A stretch of 64,000 nt of DNA, from positions 434,001-498,000 of the forward strand of contig CANMDW010000001.1 in assembly GCA_947496705.1 (NCBI GenBank). Direction: 5' to 3'. Below the pieces are notes generated by a model, which worked only from the letters and a program-made list of their open reading frames with translations, searched no databases and was not told the origin of the DNA. The position numbers were made by a program, and so were the translations under genes. Numbering within the stretch: position 1 is the first letter of the stretch; each line of letters opens with the position of its first letter. Shown in pieces: positions 1 through 8,671 of this stretch. This DNA comes from an uncultured Aquimarina sp. (GTDB lineage: Bacteria > Bacteroidota > Bacteroidia > Flavobacteriales > Flavobacteriaceae).

Positions 1-2
1 TC

Positions 3-836
3 ATCAAAGACCAATTGAAGGATTATGATTTGATGATTCTTCCCAATCAACGGGTACTAAGTAATGAAGCTGTGAGGGTGATTTCCGCTTTCGCGAAAGC
101 AGGAGGAAAGACACTTGCTACTTTTGAAACAGGATTATATGATGAAAATGGCAATGTGCGGCCAAAAGCCTTTTTTGATGATGCGCTGGGAATAAAACAA
201 CGTTTTCAGGTAGTTCCCAATCCTGTGGGGGCTTATTATAGAATCGAAGATGTTGCACATCCTTTATTTAAAAACTTTGGAAACACCAGATTGGTCCCCT
301 ATGGCCAGGAAGCAATCAAAACCGAAGGTTCGGCTATGCCTTTGATGACACTGGTACCCAACTTTGCTCCGGCAGACAAATGGGGAAACCCGCCAGAGAG
401 GGCTTCCTTTAAAAAAGAATCAACAGAGTTCCAATTGGTATACGCAAACAACGATCATATCTATTTCCCGGGCCGAGTAGGCCAATTTGCCTGGGATCAT
501 CGTTTGCCGATAAGTACTTTATTGTTAGAGAATGCGATCAAACATTTAGCTCCGGATTGTACCCCTGTTACCACAATAAACGATGAAAAAGTAATAGTCA
601 ACATCTTTAAAAGAGGAAAAGGCTATCTTATCTTTTTGGTAAATAACGAAGGTGAACGCCCATTGCCAAAGGCCATAGTTCTAAGAGATGTTAAACTAAA
701 ATGGTTAACCGACAAAAGTATCAAATCAATGCAATCTGTGCTTTGGGATAAGAATATTTCTTTTGAAGATAAAGGCAAAACTATAGAATTTACCATTGAT
801 GAATTAAGCACCTGGGATGTGATCTATGCCGAATAA
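3..836 (+). CDS. C-terminal part of a glycosidase-like protein (5' end outside window)
   Basis: The reading frame is open from the window edge, so the gene begins upstream; the TTG at 15 is not a believable start. The first 60 residues (ILPNQRVLS, then AGGKTLATFETGL and FFDDALGI) resemble the GATase-like trimerisation domain that follows the barrel in beta-galactosidase-type and related glycosyl hydrolases. The rest is a beta-rich tail ending in STWDVIYAE. The catalytic part is not in the window, so the substrate cannot be told. It precedes an enolase-superfamily gene on the same strand 81 bp later, which suits a carbohydrate locus. The domain match is by eye. Confidence 0.55.
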   Translation: MKDQLKDYDLMILPNQRVLSNEAVRVISAFAKAGGKTLATFETGLYDENGNVRPKAFFDDALGIKQRFQVVPNPVGAYYRIEDVAHPLFKNFGNTRLVPYGQEAIKTEGSAMPLMTLVPNFAPADKWGNPPERASFKKESTEFQLVYANNDHIYFPGRVGQFAWDHRLPISTLLLENAIKHLAPDCTPVTTINDEKVIVNIFKRGKGYLIFLVNNEGERPLPKAIVLRDVKLKWLTDKSIKSMQSVLWDKNISFEDKGKTIEFTIDELSTWDVIYAE

Positions 837-917
837 AAATTAATTTGTAGACTTCAAAGGTTTATGCCAAATTTTACTTGGATATCTAAACCTGGAGGTC
901 TGAAAAACATAAGATAT

Positions 918-2210
918 ATGAGTACACGAAGAATTTTCTTAAAAAGTATGGGACTTGCGGCAGCTTCTATTCCAATGTTTGGATGCACTTCCTCTGGAAA
1001 TACCGAAATGTTGCCTATTGAGTCCAACGAATACCAATCTTCAGAACGTCTTGTTAAGTTTCAGAAAATCTTAAAAAACCCTACGTTTAATGCTTCACTT
1101 ATAAAAGAAGCTGTAATCATCGAAAAGGTAGAGATGATGAAAAGCGGCAAGTACTTTTTTACCAAAGTGACTGCAAAAAATGGGGCCATAGGATATTCTA
1201 TTAATGCCAAAAAATACGTTTTGGCAATTCACGGTTTATTTTTATCTAGAATTGTACCTCCGGTTATTGGTAAAGATGCACGAGATATTGAACGGCTTAT
1301 ATTTAATGATATCTATATCCATAATTTAAATTATAAGTGGCAGGGCCTGGCTTATAATGTGGCGGTTGCATATCTTGAAATGGCCATTTTAGATTTGTTG
1401 GGTAAAGTGGCCAATGTACCTATAGGTGAGCTTCTGGGCGGAAGAATTCATAACGAAATGAATATTTACTATGCTAGCGGAAATCGGAAAAATACCGCTT
1501 CAGATGAAGTAGATTACCTAAAGAGCTTGATTGCCAAAAGTGGTGCCAAAGCTGTAAAAATTAGGCTGGGTGCGCGTATGAAATACACTGACTTTTCTAA
1601 TAAGAGAGACAAAGAATTGATCCCATTAGTGCGCAAAGAATTGGGAGATGATCTTATCTATTATACAGATGCCAATGGTAGTTTTGATGTGGAAATGGGG
1701 ATCAAAACCGGTAAAATGCTGGAAGATGTGAATGCCGATTTCTTTGAAGAACCCTGTCCTTTTGATCATTATGAGGAGACTGAAGCAGTAAAAAGAGGAA
1801 TAAAGGTGCCTCTGGCCTTTGGCGAGGAGGAAGTAAGCATGCGGCAATTTATGTATTTGATAGATAAAGGTGTTGTTGATATACCACAGCCCGATCTGTT
1901 GTTTTTTGGAGGGCTCATTCGCAGTAAAAAAATAGCTGATATGGCTGCTGCCGTAGGATTGCCGTGTGTTCCTCATATCTCTGGCTTTGGACTGGGCTTT
2001 CTCAACACCTTGCATTTTGTAAGTAGTATGTCTAATGCAGGACCCTATCAAGAATATAAAGGCGATAAAGATGACTGGCCGGTAGAAGTAGTTGGTGGCG
2101 GATCGTTACAACCTGTAAACGGAAAAATTTCTGTTCCCAAAGGACCGGGATACGGTATCATGATAGATCCTACATTATTGGCAAATGCTAAGCCAATTTC
2201 AATTTTTTGA
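918..2210 (+). CDS. Enolase-superfamily (mandelate racemase/muconate lactonizing type) dehydratase, Tat-exported lipoprotein
   Basis: Likely a sugar-acid dehydratase or epimerase acting outside the cytoplasm. The start at 918 gives MSTRRIFLKSMG, a twin-arginine signal, followed by a lipobox-like PMFGC; an earlier in-frame ATG at 864 would add 18 unneeded residues. Superfamily marks are KIRLGARMK (catalytic Lys strand), YTDANGSF (first metal Asp), FFEEPC (second metal Glu), AFGEEEVS (third metal acid) and PHISGFG (catalytic His). About 430 residues is usual for the family. A paralogue with the same signal and motif order lies at 16209-17513. The exact sugar acid is unknown. A Tat lipoprotein enolase-superfamily enzyme is uncommon outside Bacteroidota polysaccharide loci. 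Confidence 0.8.
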   Translation: MSTRRIFLKSMGLAAASIPMFGCTSSGNTEMLPIESNEYQSSERLVKFQKILKNPTFNASLIKEAVIIEKVEMMKSGKYFFTKVTAKNGAIGYSINAKKYVLAIHGLFLSRIVPPVIGKDARDIERLIFNDIYIHNLNYKWQGLAYNVAVAYLEMAILDLLGKVANVPIGELLGGRIHNEMNIYYASGNRKNTASDEVDYLKSLIAKSGAKAVKIRLGARMKYTDFSNKRDKELIPLVRKELGDDLIYYTDANGSFDVEMGIKTGKMLEDVNADFFEEPCPFDHYEETEAVKRGIKVPLAFGEEEVSMRQFMYLIDKGVVDIPQPDLLFFGGLIRSKKIADMAAAVGLPCVPHISGFGLGFLNTLHFVSSMSNAGPYQEYKGDKDDWPVEVVGGGSLQPVNGKISVPKGPGYGIMIDPTLLANAKPISIF

Positions 2211-2230
2211 ATGATGATGATGGAAACTTT

Positions 2231-2473
2231 ACACCCCCCGTGCTCCTACACCCCCCCTGCGCGCCCCTCAAGGGGGGATGTATTTACGTTGTTTAATCAT
2301 ACCTCAAAAAAATCCCCTCTTGAGCTACGGTGTTTACACATCTTTTGAATGTAGAAATTATGGATGAAAACTTGGTCAAAACACCCCCCTGCCCCCCTCA
2401 AGGGGGGATATATGTAGTACATTGTTTAATCAAAGAACTAGATTCCCCCCTCGAGGGGGATTAAGGGGGGTGT
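2231..2473. repeat. C-rich palindromic repeats, left flank of the DUF559 gene
   Basis: Three C-rich palindromic modules: 2231-2278, 2379-2409 and 2442-2473. The typical core is CCCCCCTCGAGGGGGG followed by ATTAAGGGGGGTGT. The stretch 2380-2473 is repeated almost exactly, in the same orientation, at 2903-2998 on the other side of the DUF559 gene. The 50 bp before it (about 2335-2378, with a TTTTGAATGTAGAAATTATGG core) reappear inverted at 49805-49848. No gene is seen in 2211-2477. Confidence 0.85.
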
Positions 2474-2477
2474 AATG

Positions 2478-2846
2478 TCACGAAGACAATTCCTTGATCT
2501 GTCTTTTAATTTGTTCTAAAACCATGTTCATTTCTTGTAAAATGTTTTGATTGGAAAATCTAAGAAAATTAACCCCTTGTTTTTCAAGATTACCTTGTCG
2601 TTTGGCATCATATAAAAACGAATGATCATGAATCTTACCATCGATTTCTATAGCCAAACCAATCTCATGGCAATAAAAATCAACAATATACGATAAGATA
2701 GGTACCTGCCTGTGAAATTGCACGCCCAGGGCTCTGCCTTTTATCTTTTTCCATAATAGAACTTCTGTTTTAGTACTATTCTTTCTAAGATATCTGGCAT
2801 ATTGCTTTAATGCCGGATGATATGGAATTATTTTGTTACGGGCCAT
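2478..2846 (-). CDS. DUF559 domain endonuclease-like protein
   Basis: A 122-residue single-domain protein of the DUF559 family, which is related to very-short-patch-repair (Vsr-like) endonucleases of the PD-(D/E)XK fold. Visible marks are the LRKNSTKTEVLLWKKIKGR opening, the FHRQVPILSYIVDFYCHEIGLAIEIDGKIHD core (an acidic VDFYC strand and an AIEIDG strand that should carry the active-site acids) and FLRFSNQNIL near the end. The length is normal for the family. The gene stands alone and is bracketed by near-identical C-rich palindromic direct repeats, one ending 5 bp past its stop codon and one beginning about 57 bp before its start. Its true substrate is unknown. The nuclease fold is family knowledge; a role in moving the repeats is my inference. 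Confidence 0.85.
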   Translation of the reverse strand: MARNKIIPYHPALKQYARYLRKNSTKTEVLLWKKIKGRALGVQFHRQVPILSYIVDFYCHEIGLAIEIDGKIHDHSFLYDAKRQGNLEKQGVNFLRFSNQNILQEMNMVLEQIKRQIKELSS

Positions 2847-2884
2847 GTTAATTGATATGTATTTTAAGGATAAAGGTTGTTGGT

Positions 2885-2998
2885 AACACCCCTCGTGCTC
2901 CTACACCCCCCTGCGCCCCCCTCGAGGGGGGATATATGTAGCACATTGTTTAATCAAAGAACTAGATTCCCCCCTCGAGGGGGGATTAAGGGGGGTGT
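2885..2998. repeat. C-rich palindromic repeats, right flank of the DUF559 gene
   Basis: Two palindromic modules, 2885-2932 and 2966-2998, joined by a linker with TTGTTTAATCAAAGAACTAG that is identical to the linker in the left copy. Together they form the second long direct repeat around the DUF559 gene. They also lie just past the 3' end of the DUF6261 gene on the minus strand, where they could act as a terminator hairpin. Confidence 0.85.
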
Positions 2999-3016
2999 TC
3001 AGAAACTCAAACCAGC

Positions 3017-3748
3017 TTATTCCTCCTCCTCACCGTTTTCTTTTCGGGTTTTTCTGGCAGCTATCTGTGCCTTTATGGTATCGGTTTGCTCGTTGATAAG
3101 GGCTACCCAGCTCAGATCGGTATCTGTATCAGCGGTACGTGCTATGTAACGCAATACAGGTATCAGGTCCTTAACCAGTGGCGACAGAGCTGCACGGCTT
3201 TTGCTGATGGTAGGGTAGTTTTTTTGAGCATCTTCTTCCAGGCGTTCGTTATATACTTCTTTAAAGTTTTGCTGGGCTGTTTTTAGCTTTTCATAACGTT
3301 GTGTTATGCCCAGAGTAGCCATAGCCGTTTTTTTATCTTCTTTATCCATTTCCTGAAAAAGGGTTTTCAACCTACCCGATTGTTCGATATAGCCTTCATC
3401 ATATAACCGAGTGCCTACTTTTTCGATGACTGCCCATAATTGTTTATAGGCTGTTTGTTCTTCGGCTATATCGGTTTTTTCATAGGCCTGGATCATATCC
3501 CTAAATACGATAAAAGCATTGTCCCTGATCTGATCCAGGTGAAAAGCTTCTTCTACCAAACTATTGATGCGTATGGCCGCCAGTGCTGCATACAGCTTAT
3601 GGAGTTTTGGCTTGATAAGCGCTACAATAGCCATCAAAAAAGAATTTTCCGGCAGATGCGTTTCAATAATAGCAAGGTAATTATTGGTAAGTTCTGATAA
3701 CTCTGCGTGTGTGGTTCTTGTTAATCCGATGTTTTTGACTTTTTTCAT
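3017..3748 (-). CDS. DUF6261 family protein
   Basis: A 243-residue helical, soluble protein that I recognise as DUF6261, a Bacteroidota family of unknown role. It opens with KNIGLTRTTHAELSELTNNY, continues with amphipathic helices and ends in a charged tail (ARKTRKENGEEEE). There is no signal peptide or membrane segment. The ATG at 3748 follows an A/T-rich leader. The region upstream of its start carries the 41-bp tandem array, about 90 bp away, which may matter for its expression. No operon partner is apparent. Confidence 0.7.
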   Translation of the reverse strand: MKKVKNIGLTRTTHAELSELTNNYLAIIETHLPENSFLMAIVALIKPKLHKLYAALAAIRINSLVEEAFHLDQIRDNAFIVFRDMIQAYEKTDIAEEQTAYKQLWAVIEKVGTRLYDEGYIEQSGRLKTLFQEMDKEDKKTAMATLGITQRYEKLKTAQQNFKEVYNERLEEDAQKNYPTISKSRAALSPLVKDLIPVLRYIARTADTDTDLSWVALINEQTDTIKAQIAARKTRKENGEEEE

Positions 3749-3838
3749 GATATATTTGTTTTATAATTAGATCCTTGGGTTTTATAAAAATGCGTTGCAT
3801 TGCATTTTTTACTATCTGGTGCCAGATGCTTACTGTTT

Positions 3839-4091
3839 CATTGCAAAATTGATTCCGGCACTTGCGATATTCGATTTTTCATTGCAAAATTGGTTCCGGT
3901 ACTTGCGATACTCAGTTTTTCATTGCAAAATTGGTTCCGGCATGTGCGATACTCGATTTTTCATTGCAAAATTGGTTCCGGCACGTGCGATATTCGATTT
4001 TTCATTGCAAAATTGGTTCCGGCACGTGCGATACTCGATTTTTCATTGCAAAATTGGTTCCGGCACGTACGATACTCAATTTTTCATTGCA
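3839..4091. repeat. 41-bp tandem repeat array, six full copies plus a partial one
   Basis: The motif CATTGCAAAATTGGTTCCGG recurs at 3839, 3880, 3921, 3962, 4003 and 4044, with a partial copy at 4085: an exact 41-bp period without spacers. Each unit holds two palindromic cores, TTGCAA and GCACGTGC. The second core is where copies differ (GCACTTGC, GTACTTGC, GCATGTGC, GCACGTGC, GCACGTAC). Because 41 is not a multiple of three and the unit has no stop codon, all three forward frames stay open, which creates false ORFs of 93-139 codons. The flanks also carry GTTGCA motifs (3794 and about 4127). Confidence 0.95.
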
Positions 4092-4560
4092 ATACACTTC
4101 TCAAAAAATGCCAAAATTCAAGGTTGCGTTGCAACGTTTTTGATGGGGCATGAGATACATTATTTTTTACTACAAATTTTTTGCCAAAGTGCCAACTACT
4201 TCAATTTTTTATGATAATAAAAGCTGTTGGCTATTGTTAAGAGCCGTTTTTTATCGTGTTTTGGCTGTACAGGGCAAGAATAAGAGATCGTAGTTTCAAA
4301 TTTTGAAACTCGGTATTTTTTAACACTTTTTTATAAAAAAACAGCAGCGTTTTGCGGATTTTCACAATGGGTACATCGGGATTTTATGTATTCTTGTGGA
4401 AGTGCTTATGGATGGGTACAAACTTGTTATAAGTACCTGTGGCTATATAAATAGCTTAACAACAGGTAATTATATTTCTAAGAGTAGGGATATATAGTTA
4501 TCTTAGTAATTATATATGTACGTTGTACACAAGCTCTGAAAAGTCCACCGCACAGTCAAG
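4092..4560. other. Gene-free stretch with small hairpins
   Basis: I see no gene here. An inverted repeat AGTTTCAA-ATT-TTGAAACT lies at 4292-4310. A nested pair lies at 4435-4467 (outer ACCTGT/ACAGGT, inner GCTAT/ATAGC). Composition is A/T-rich, like the R-M cassette that follows. Confidence 0.5.
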
Positions 4561-4605
4561 CACATTTCATTTTGTTCGTGCCTCACAAAATAAAAAGAGC
4601 TTGCC
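4561..4605. repeat. Left boundary hairpin of the R-M cassette
   Basis: The layout is CACATTT, then stem ATTTTGT (4569-4575), a 9-nt loop, stem ACAAAAT (4585-4591), then AAAAGAG (4593-4599) and TTGCC. The right side of the cassette (8985-9047) has the same order: CACATTT, an unrelated stem sequence, AAAAGAG and TTGCC. Confidence 0.5.
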
Positions 4606-4647
4606 TTTTTCCACTACCACACGAATAGGAAATCATTAAATATTCAT

Positions 4648-4669
4648 TATATTTGTCAAATACTGACAA
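4648..4669 (+). promoter_or_regulatory. -7 element overlapped by a perfect operator for the XRE controller
   Basis: TATATTTG at 4648-4655 fits the Bacteroidota -7 consensus TANNTTTG exactly. Overlapping it is the perfect inverted repeat TTGTCA-AATAC-TGACAA (4653-4669). It lies 19 bp before the ATG of the XRE gene, so a dimer bound there would cover the promoter. The layout suggests self-repression, as with controller proteins of R-M systems. No good -33 TTTG was found. Confidence 0.65.
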
Positions 4670-4688
4670 GTCTAAATATTCAAGTCAA

Positions 4689-4988
4689 ATGAAACAATCT
4701 TTCGGAGAATACATCAGACATTTACGGACAAAAAACGAACTTACTTTGACCCAACTGGGAGCAAAACTGGCTTTGGATTCTGCTAATTTGAGTAAAATTG
4801 AAAACGGAAAAAGAGATTTTGACGAAAAACGTCTAACCCTGCTTGCCCAAGTTTTTGAATTGAATTTAGAAGAACTAAAAACAGAATTTTTTAGCGACCT
4901 ATTTGCAAAAAAACTTTATGAAAGTAGTTCTTCAACAGACGCACTATTTGTTGCTGAGAAGAAAGTTAAATACCTACGTCAGACTTAA
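4689..4988 (+). CDS. XRE-family helix-turn-helix regulator, likely R-M controller
   Basis: A 99-residue protein with one HTH_XRE domain at about residues 5-60: FGEYIRHLRTKNELTLTQLG, then ANLSKIENGKRDFDEKRLTLL, which includes the recognition helix. A longer frame from TTG at 4653 would start inside the operator, so ATG 4689 is preferred. The short C-terminal tail may dimerise. It lies 31 bp before a DNA methyltransferase and is probably co-transcribed with the whole R-M unit. By position and size it resembles a C protein that delays nuclease expression; that role is inferred. Confidence 0.8.
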   Translation: MKQSFGEYIRHLRTKNELTLTQLGAKLALDSANLSKIENGKRDFDEKRLTLLAQVFELNLEELKTEFFSDLFAKKLYESSSSTDALFVAEKKVKYLRQT

Positions 4989-5019
4989 TGCTAAACAAGA
5001 AAGTCTTAAACTTTAAAAT

Positions 5020-5934
5020 ATGCCAAACAGTTTAAAAAAATACTTAAACAAAGTAATTCAAGGCGATTGCCTTGAAGAAATGAAAGAAATCCCAAGTAAA
5101 AGCATAGATATGATTTTATGCGATTTACCATATGGAACAACTCAAAACAAATGGGATTCAGTTATTGACCTTGATAAACTTTGGACTGAATATTACAGAA
5201 TAATAAAAGACAATGGAGCAATTGTTCTTACATCTCAAGGCGTTTTTACTGCAAAATTAATATTAAGCAACGAAAAGCATTTCAAATACAAAATTGTTTG
5301 GATAAAATCAAAAGCAACAAATTTCTTAAATGCAAAAAAACAACCATTAAGAAAACACGAAGATATTTGCGTTTTTTATAAGAAACAGCCCAATTATAAT
5401 CCTCAAATGACAGAGGGCGAAGCGTATGATAAAGGATTCAGAAAAGACCAACTAACAGGCAGTTATGGAGACTTCAAGTCGAATCACGTAAAAAGTAATG
5501 GAAACAGGTATCCAACAGATGTGATTGCTTATGAAGAACAATCTATTGAAGATTTTGTCTATGTTAAAACGGCTGAATCTGAAGGAACAGTCTATCACCC
5601 AACTCAAAAACCAATCGAATTAGGTCGATATTTAATTAGAACTTTTACAAAGCCTGGAGATGTTGTGCTTGATAATGCTTGTGGTAGTGGTAGTTTCTTA
5701 CTTTCTGCCATTCTTGAAAACAGAAATTTCATTGGAATAGAGAAAAATGAAGATGTGCTTCTACATAAAGTTAAAGAGGTCGATTATATTAAAATTTGCA
5801 CAGATAGAATTCAAGAAACATTAAAGAGAAAAGAGGTAGAAAAATCTACTTTGCGTCTATTTAATGAACCAATAGCAAAATATCATACGTTAAACTATAA
5901 CACTAAAGTTCTCAATGGCGAAAGTTACGTATAA
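5020..5934 (+). CDS. Beta-class DNA (N4-cytosine or N6-adenine) methyltransferase
   Basis: A 304-residue site-specific DNA methyltransferase using S-adenosylmethionine. Motif order is that of the beta class: motif IV DLPYGTTQNKWD near residues 35-46, a variable target-recognition stretch, motif X-like YHPTQKP, then motif I DNACGSGSF near residue 217 followed by IGIEKNE. The catalytic tetrad is DLPY rather than the more usual DPPY. It should protect host DNA against the nuclease of the same cassette. Its 3' end overlaps the next gene by 20 bp, which suggests translational coupling. The target sequence cannot be read from the protein. Confidence 0.88.
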   Translation: MPNSLKKYLNKVIQGDCLEEMKEIPSKSIDMILCDLPYGTTQNKWDSVIDLDKLWTEYYRIIKDNGAIVLTSQGVFTAKLILSNEKHFKYKIVWIKSKATNFLNAKKQPLRKHEDICVFYKKQPNYNPQMTEGEAYDKGFRKDQLTGSYGDFKSNHVKSNGNRYPTDVIAYEEQSIEDFVYVKTAESEGTVYHPTQKPIELGRYLIRTFTKPGDVVLDNACGSGSFLLSAILENRNFIGIEKNEDVLLHKVKEVDYIKICTDRIQETLKRKEVEKSTLRLFNEPIAKYHTLNYNTKVLNGESYV

Positions 5935-8668
5935 CGAAAGAAGTTGGGCTATTGATGTTATCAGTTCAATCGAAATATTCTTGGCAAAAAAGAGTTGGCA
6001 TTTTAAAGGAGCTGGTGGAGAAAGTACAATAAGCAACAACAAGAAAAGTCTATTTCCTGATGTATTGTTATTTAAAGACCTTACTAAAGATATAATTGTA
6101 CAGGGTTGGGAATTAAAAATGCCTGACACTCAAATTAATGATGCGGAATTAATAAGCAATGCAATAAAGAAGGCAAAAATATTAAAAAGAGATAGCTTCC
6201 TTTTATGGAATGCAAAAAGTGCAGTGCTTTACATAAGAAATGGGGACAACTTTGAAATTCATAAAAGCTGGAATGATATAAATATAAATTCTCGCTCAGA
6301 AGTAAAACCTAACGAACAACTCTGGAAAGAGTTGTTGTATGAAATTCTTGCCGACCTTAATAACTTTTTTGAATCAGGAGAAATCCCAGAAGTTACTTCT
6401 CAAGAAATTTTGTCTATTGACGAAGTAATAGATGTTGTCTTAGAAAACACCAACAATACTGCTGAAACACTAAAAGCAAAAGCTAGAACTACTCGGCAAT
6501 TAGATGCAGAAATCAATCTTTGGTGGAATTCATCTTCAAATGAATATGGTTTTACTTCAACTCAAACTGAACATAAACTAGCGACTTTGTCAATGGTAGT
6601 TTTGACAGATTGGATTTTCAAAATAATTTTTGCTCATATACTAAAAAGGCATTTTAACGAAGCAAAAGAAATTGAGAATATTGAAAGGTCAACTTCTATT
6701 GTTGATGCAATGGAAATCCTAACATCTATTTCTCAAAAATGTAATTTCTGGAATATTTTCAGTCCAAACCTTGGTCAGCAATATATTTCGGAAACAGCTT
6801 GGAGCGAATTGACAGAATTAAATCAATTCCTTTCAACCGTAAATATTGAAGCTATTGAAATTGAAATTCTTCATCAATTACTTCAAAGTACTATTGCAAC
6901 TGCTAAAAGAAAGGTAGCGGGTCAATTTTCGACACCTAAAAAATTAGCAGATTTATTAACTCGCCTAACCATTGATGACAAAACAAAAATAGTAATCGAC
7001 CCTTGTTGCGGAACAGGTACAATTATAAAACAAGCCTATGAATTAAAAGAAGAATACGAAATAAATTCGAATGAAAGTCTTAATACCATTTGGGCATCTG
7101 ATAAACATTCGTTTCCTATTCAACTTTCTACTTTATCAATGGCTAAACCCTCAAATATTGGTAGAATAATAAATGTTTTTAACTCTGATGTAATTGAACT
7201 AAATCAGGGAGACACAATAGAATTTAGAAATCCAAATAATGGAGAATTAGTTGAAAAAGAATTCCCAACCGTAGATTATGTTGTTTCCAATTTACCATTC
7301 ATTAAGAGTAAGGAAATGAAAGTCTTGAATCCACATATAGTGGATATAAATGATTGGATAAAAGAAGAAACAGGCACAACAGATACATTAAGTGGCAAAA
7401 GCGATATTTTCGCATACATCCCTTTTTATCTTCATCAATTCTTATCCGAGAATGGCAAAATTGGTCTTATTTTATCGAATGCTTGGTTGGGAACAGATTA
7501 TGGAGAAATATTTTTAGAGCTTTTTCAAAAATTCTTCAAAATAGAATTAGTAGTAATCTCTGGTAAAGGGAAATGGTTTGATAATGCAGATGTTGTAGCA
7601 ACAATATTAGTTGCGTCAAAAAAAGACCCACAAACACCTACCTCAAATGATAGTGAAATCTCATTTTGTACTTTAAATGAAGAGCTAGAAGAAATTGATG
7701 ACATTAGGACTTTGAGCGATAATATAATTGTCAATACTGAATCTGAAAATCTAACCATCAATAGATATTCTCTTACACAAATAAATTCTTTTGAAGATTT
7801 TGGGATTCCTTGGTCAGGTTATTTTTCTAATCTAAGTTGGGTAGCAAATGTTAGAGACAGGTTTATCAATACCAGTGATATTTTCCATTTCACTCGAGGT
7901 GAAAGGCGTGGTTGGAACGCAATGTTTTATCCTGATTCAGGTCACGGGATTGAAAATGAATATATTAAACCAGTACTAAAGAATTTACGAAACACTGCTA
8001 GTTTAACTTCAGTTACAAACAAGGAAGCATTTTGTTGCTCTAGAAGTATTGAAGAGCTTCAAGAGCTTGGGCATACAGGAGCTATTAATTGGATAAGGTC
8101 ATTTGAAAACCAAAACAATAATAGTGGTATCCCACTAACAGAGTCGTTAAGTAAACCTAATATGTTTTGGTATGAAATGAAAACTGATAATATGGCTGAT
8201 TTTGTAGCTAATGTAAATTATGATAGAAGTTTATTCATTTCCAAACTTGAAAATCGCTCATTTATTGACCAAAGACTAATTGGATTGTCAGTAAAAAATG
8301 AATTTCAAGATGTAAACAAAATTTTATACTTGGCTCTTCTCAATTGTACAGCAAGCTTGTTTTTAATTGAAAGTTTTGGTTTTGGTCGTGGTTTAGGTGC
8401 CTTAGATTTAAGAGCTACTAAATTTGAAAGAGATTTTAAAATTTTGAATCCAAACATTTTGACGGATGAACAAAAGTTACAAATTGTTGAATTGTTTAGA
8501 CCAATGATGCAAAGAAACAGATTGCCACTTGAACAGGAATTAGAATCAGCAGACAGAATCGCTTTTGAAAATGCTTTAATGGATATATATAGTATTTCAG
8601 AATATTATGAACCTATTAAAAATTCTTTAAAGCAACTTTATCGAATTCGATTTGCAGTAAAAGACTAG
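5915..8668 (+). CDS. Type IIG-like restriction enzyme: PD-(D/E)XK nuclease fused to N6-adenine methyltransferase
   Basis: A 917-residue fusion. The N-terminal 75 residues hold P48-D49 and E66-L67-K68 in the spacing of a PD-(D/E)XK nuclease (FPDVLLF, then GWELKMPD). After a helical linker comes a gamma-type N6-methyltransferase: GQFSTPKKLADLL, motif I VIDPCCGTGTI near residue 362, and motif IV SNLPF near residue 458, which has Leu where NPPF/Y is usual. The last third should be the target-recognition domain, with SFGFGRGLGALDLRATKFE near its end. One polypeptide could therefore cut and methylate, while the neighbouring beta-class enzyme would add a second modification. The ATG at 5915 lies inside the end of the upstream gene. 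A/T-rich composition suggests acquisition by transfer. Confidence 0.82.
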   Translation: MAKVTYNERSWAIDVISSIEIFLAKKSWHFKGAGGESTISNNKKSLFPDVLLFKDLTKDIIVQGWELKMPDTQINDAELISNAIKKAKILKRDSFLLWNAKSAVLYIRNGDNFEIHKSWNDININSRSEVKPNEQLWKELLYEILADLNNFFESGEIPEVTSQEILSIDEVIDVVLENTNNTAETLKAKARTTRQLDAEINLWWNSSSNEYGFTSTQTEHKLATLSMVVLTDWIFKIIFAHILKRHFNEAKEIENIERSTSIVDAMEILTSISQKCNFWNIFSPNLGQQYISETAWSELTELNQFLSTVNIEAIEIEILHQLLQSTIATAKRKVAGQFSTPKKLADLLTRLTIDDKTKIVIDPCCGTGTIIKQAYELKEEYEINSNESLNTIWASDKHSFPIQLSTLSMAKPSNIGRIINVFNSDVIELNQGDTIEFRNPNNGELVEKEFPTVDYVVSNLPFIKSKEMKVLNPHIVDINDWIKEETGTTDTLSGKSDIFAYIPFYLHQFLSENGKIGLILSNAWLGTDYGEIFLELFQKFFKIELVVISGKGKWFDNADVVATILVASKKDPQTPTSNDSEISFCTLNEELEEIDDIRTLSDNIIVNTESENLTINRYSLTQINSFEDFGIPWSGYFSNLSWVANVRDRFINTSDIFHFTRGERRGWNAMFYPDSGHGIENEYIKPVLKNLRNTASLTSVTNKEAFCCSRSIEELQELGHTGAINWIRSFENQNNNSGIPLTESLSKPNMFWYEMKTDNMADFVANVNYDRSLFISKLENRSFIDQRLIGLSVKNEFQDVNKILYLALLNCTASLFLIESFGFGRGLGALDLRATKFERDFKILNPNILTDEQKLQIVELFRPMMQRNRLPLEQELESADRIAFENALMDIYSISEYYEPIKNSLKQLYRIRFAVKD

Positions 8669-8671
8669 AAT

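Noticed and set aside
2877..3149. ORF across the C-rich repeats
   Set aside because: Its translation comes from the palindromes and from antisense of the DUF6261 gene.
3839..4091. CRISPR array
   Set aside because: The repeats are contiguous with no variable spacers and there are no cas genes.
3795..4214. Three overlapping forward ORFs of 93-139 codons
   Set aside because: They arise from the 41-bp period, which leaves all three frames open; the translations are frame-shifted copies of one DNA repeat.
4653..4688. Upstream TTG start for the XRE gene
   Set aside because: It lies inside the operator and -7 element; the ATG at 4689 gives a normal HTH N-terminus.
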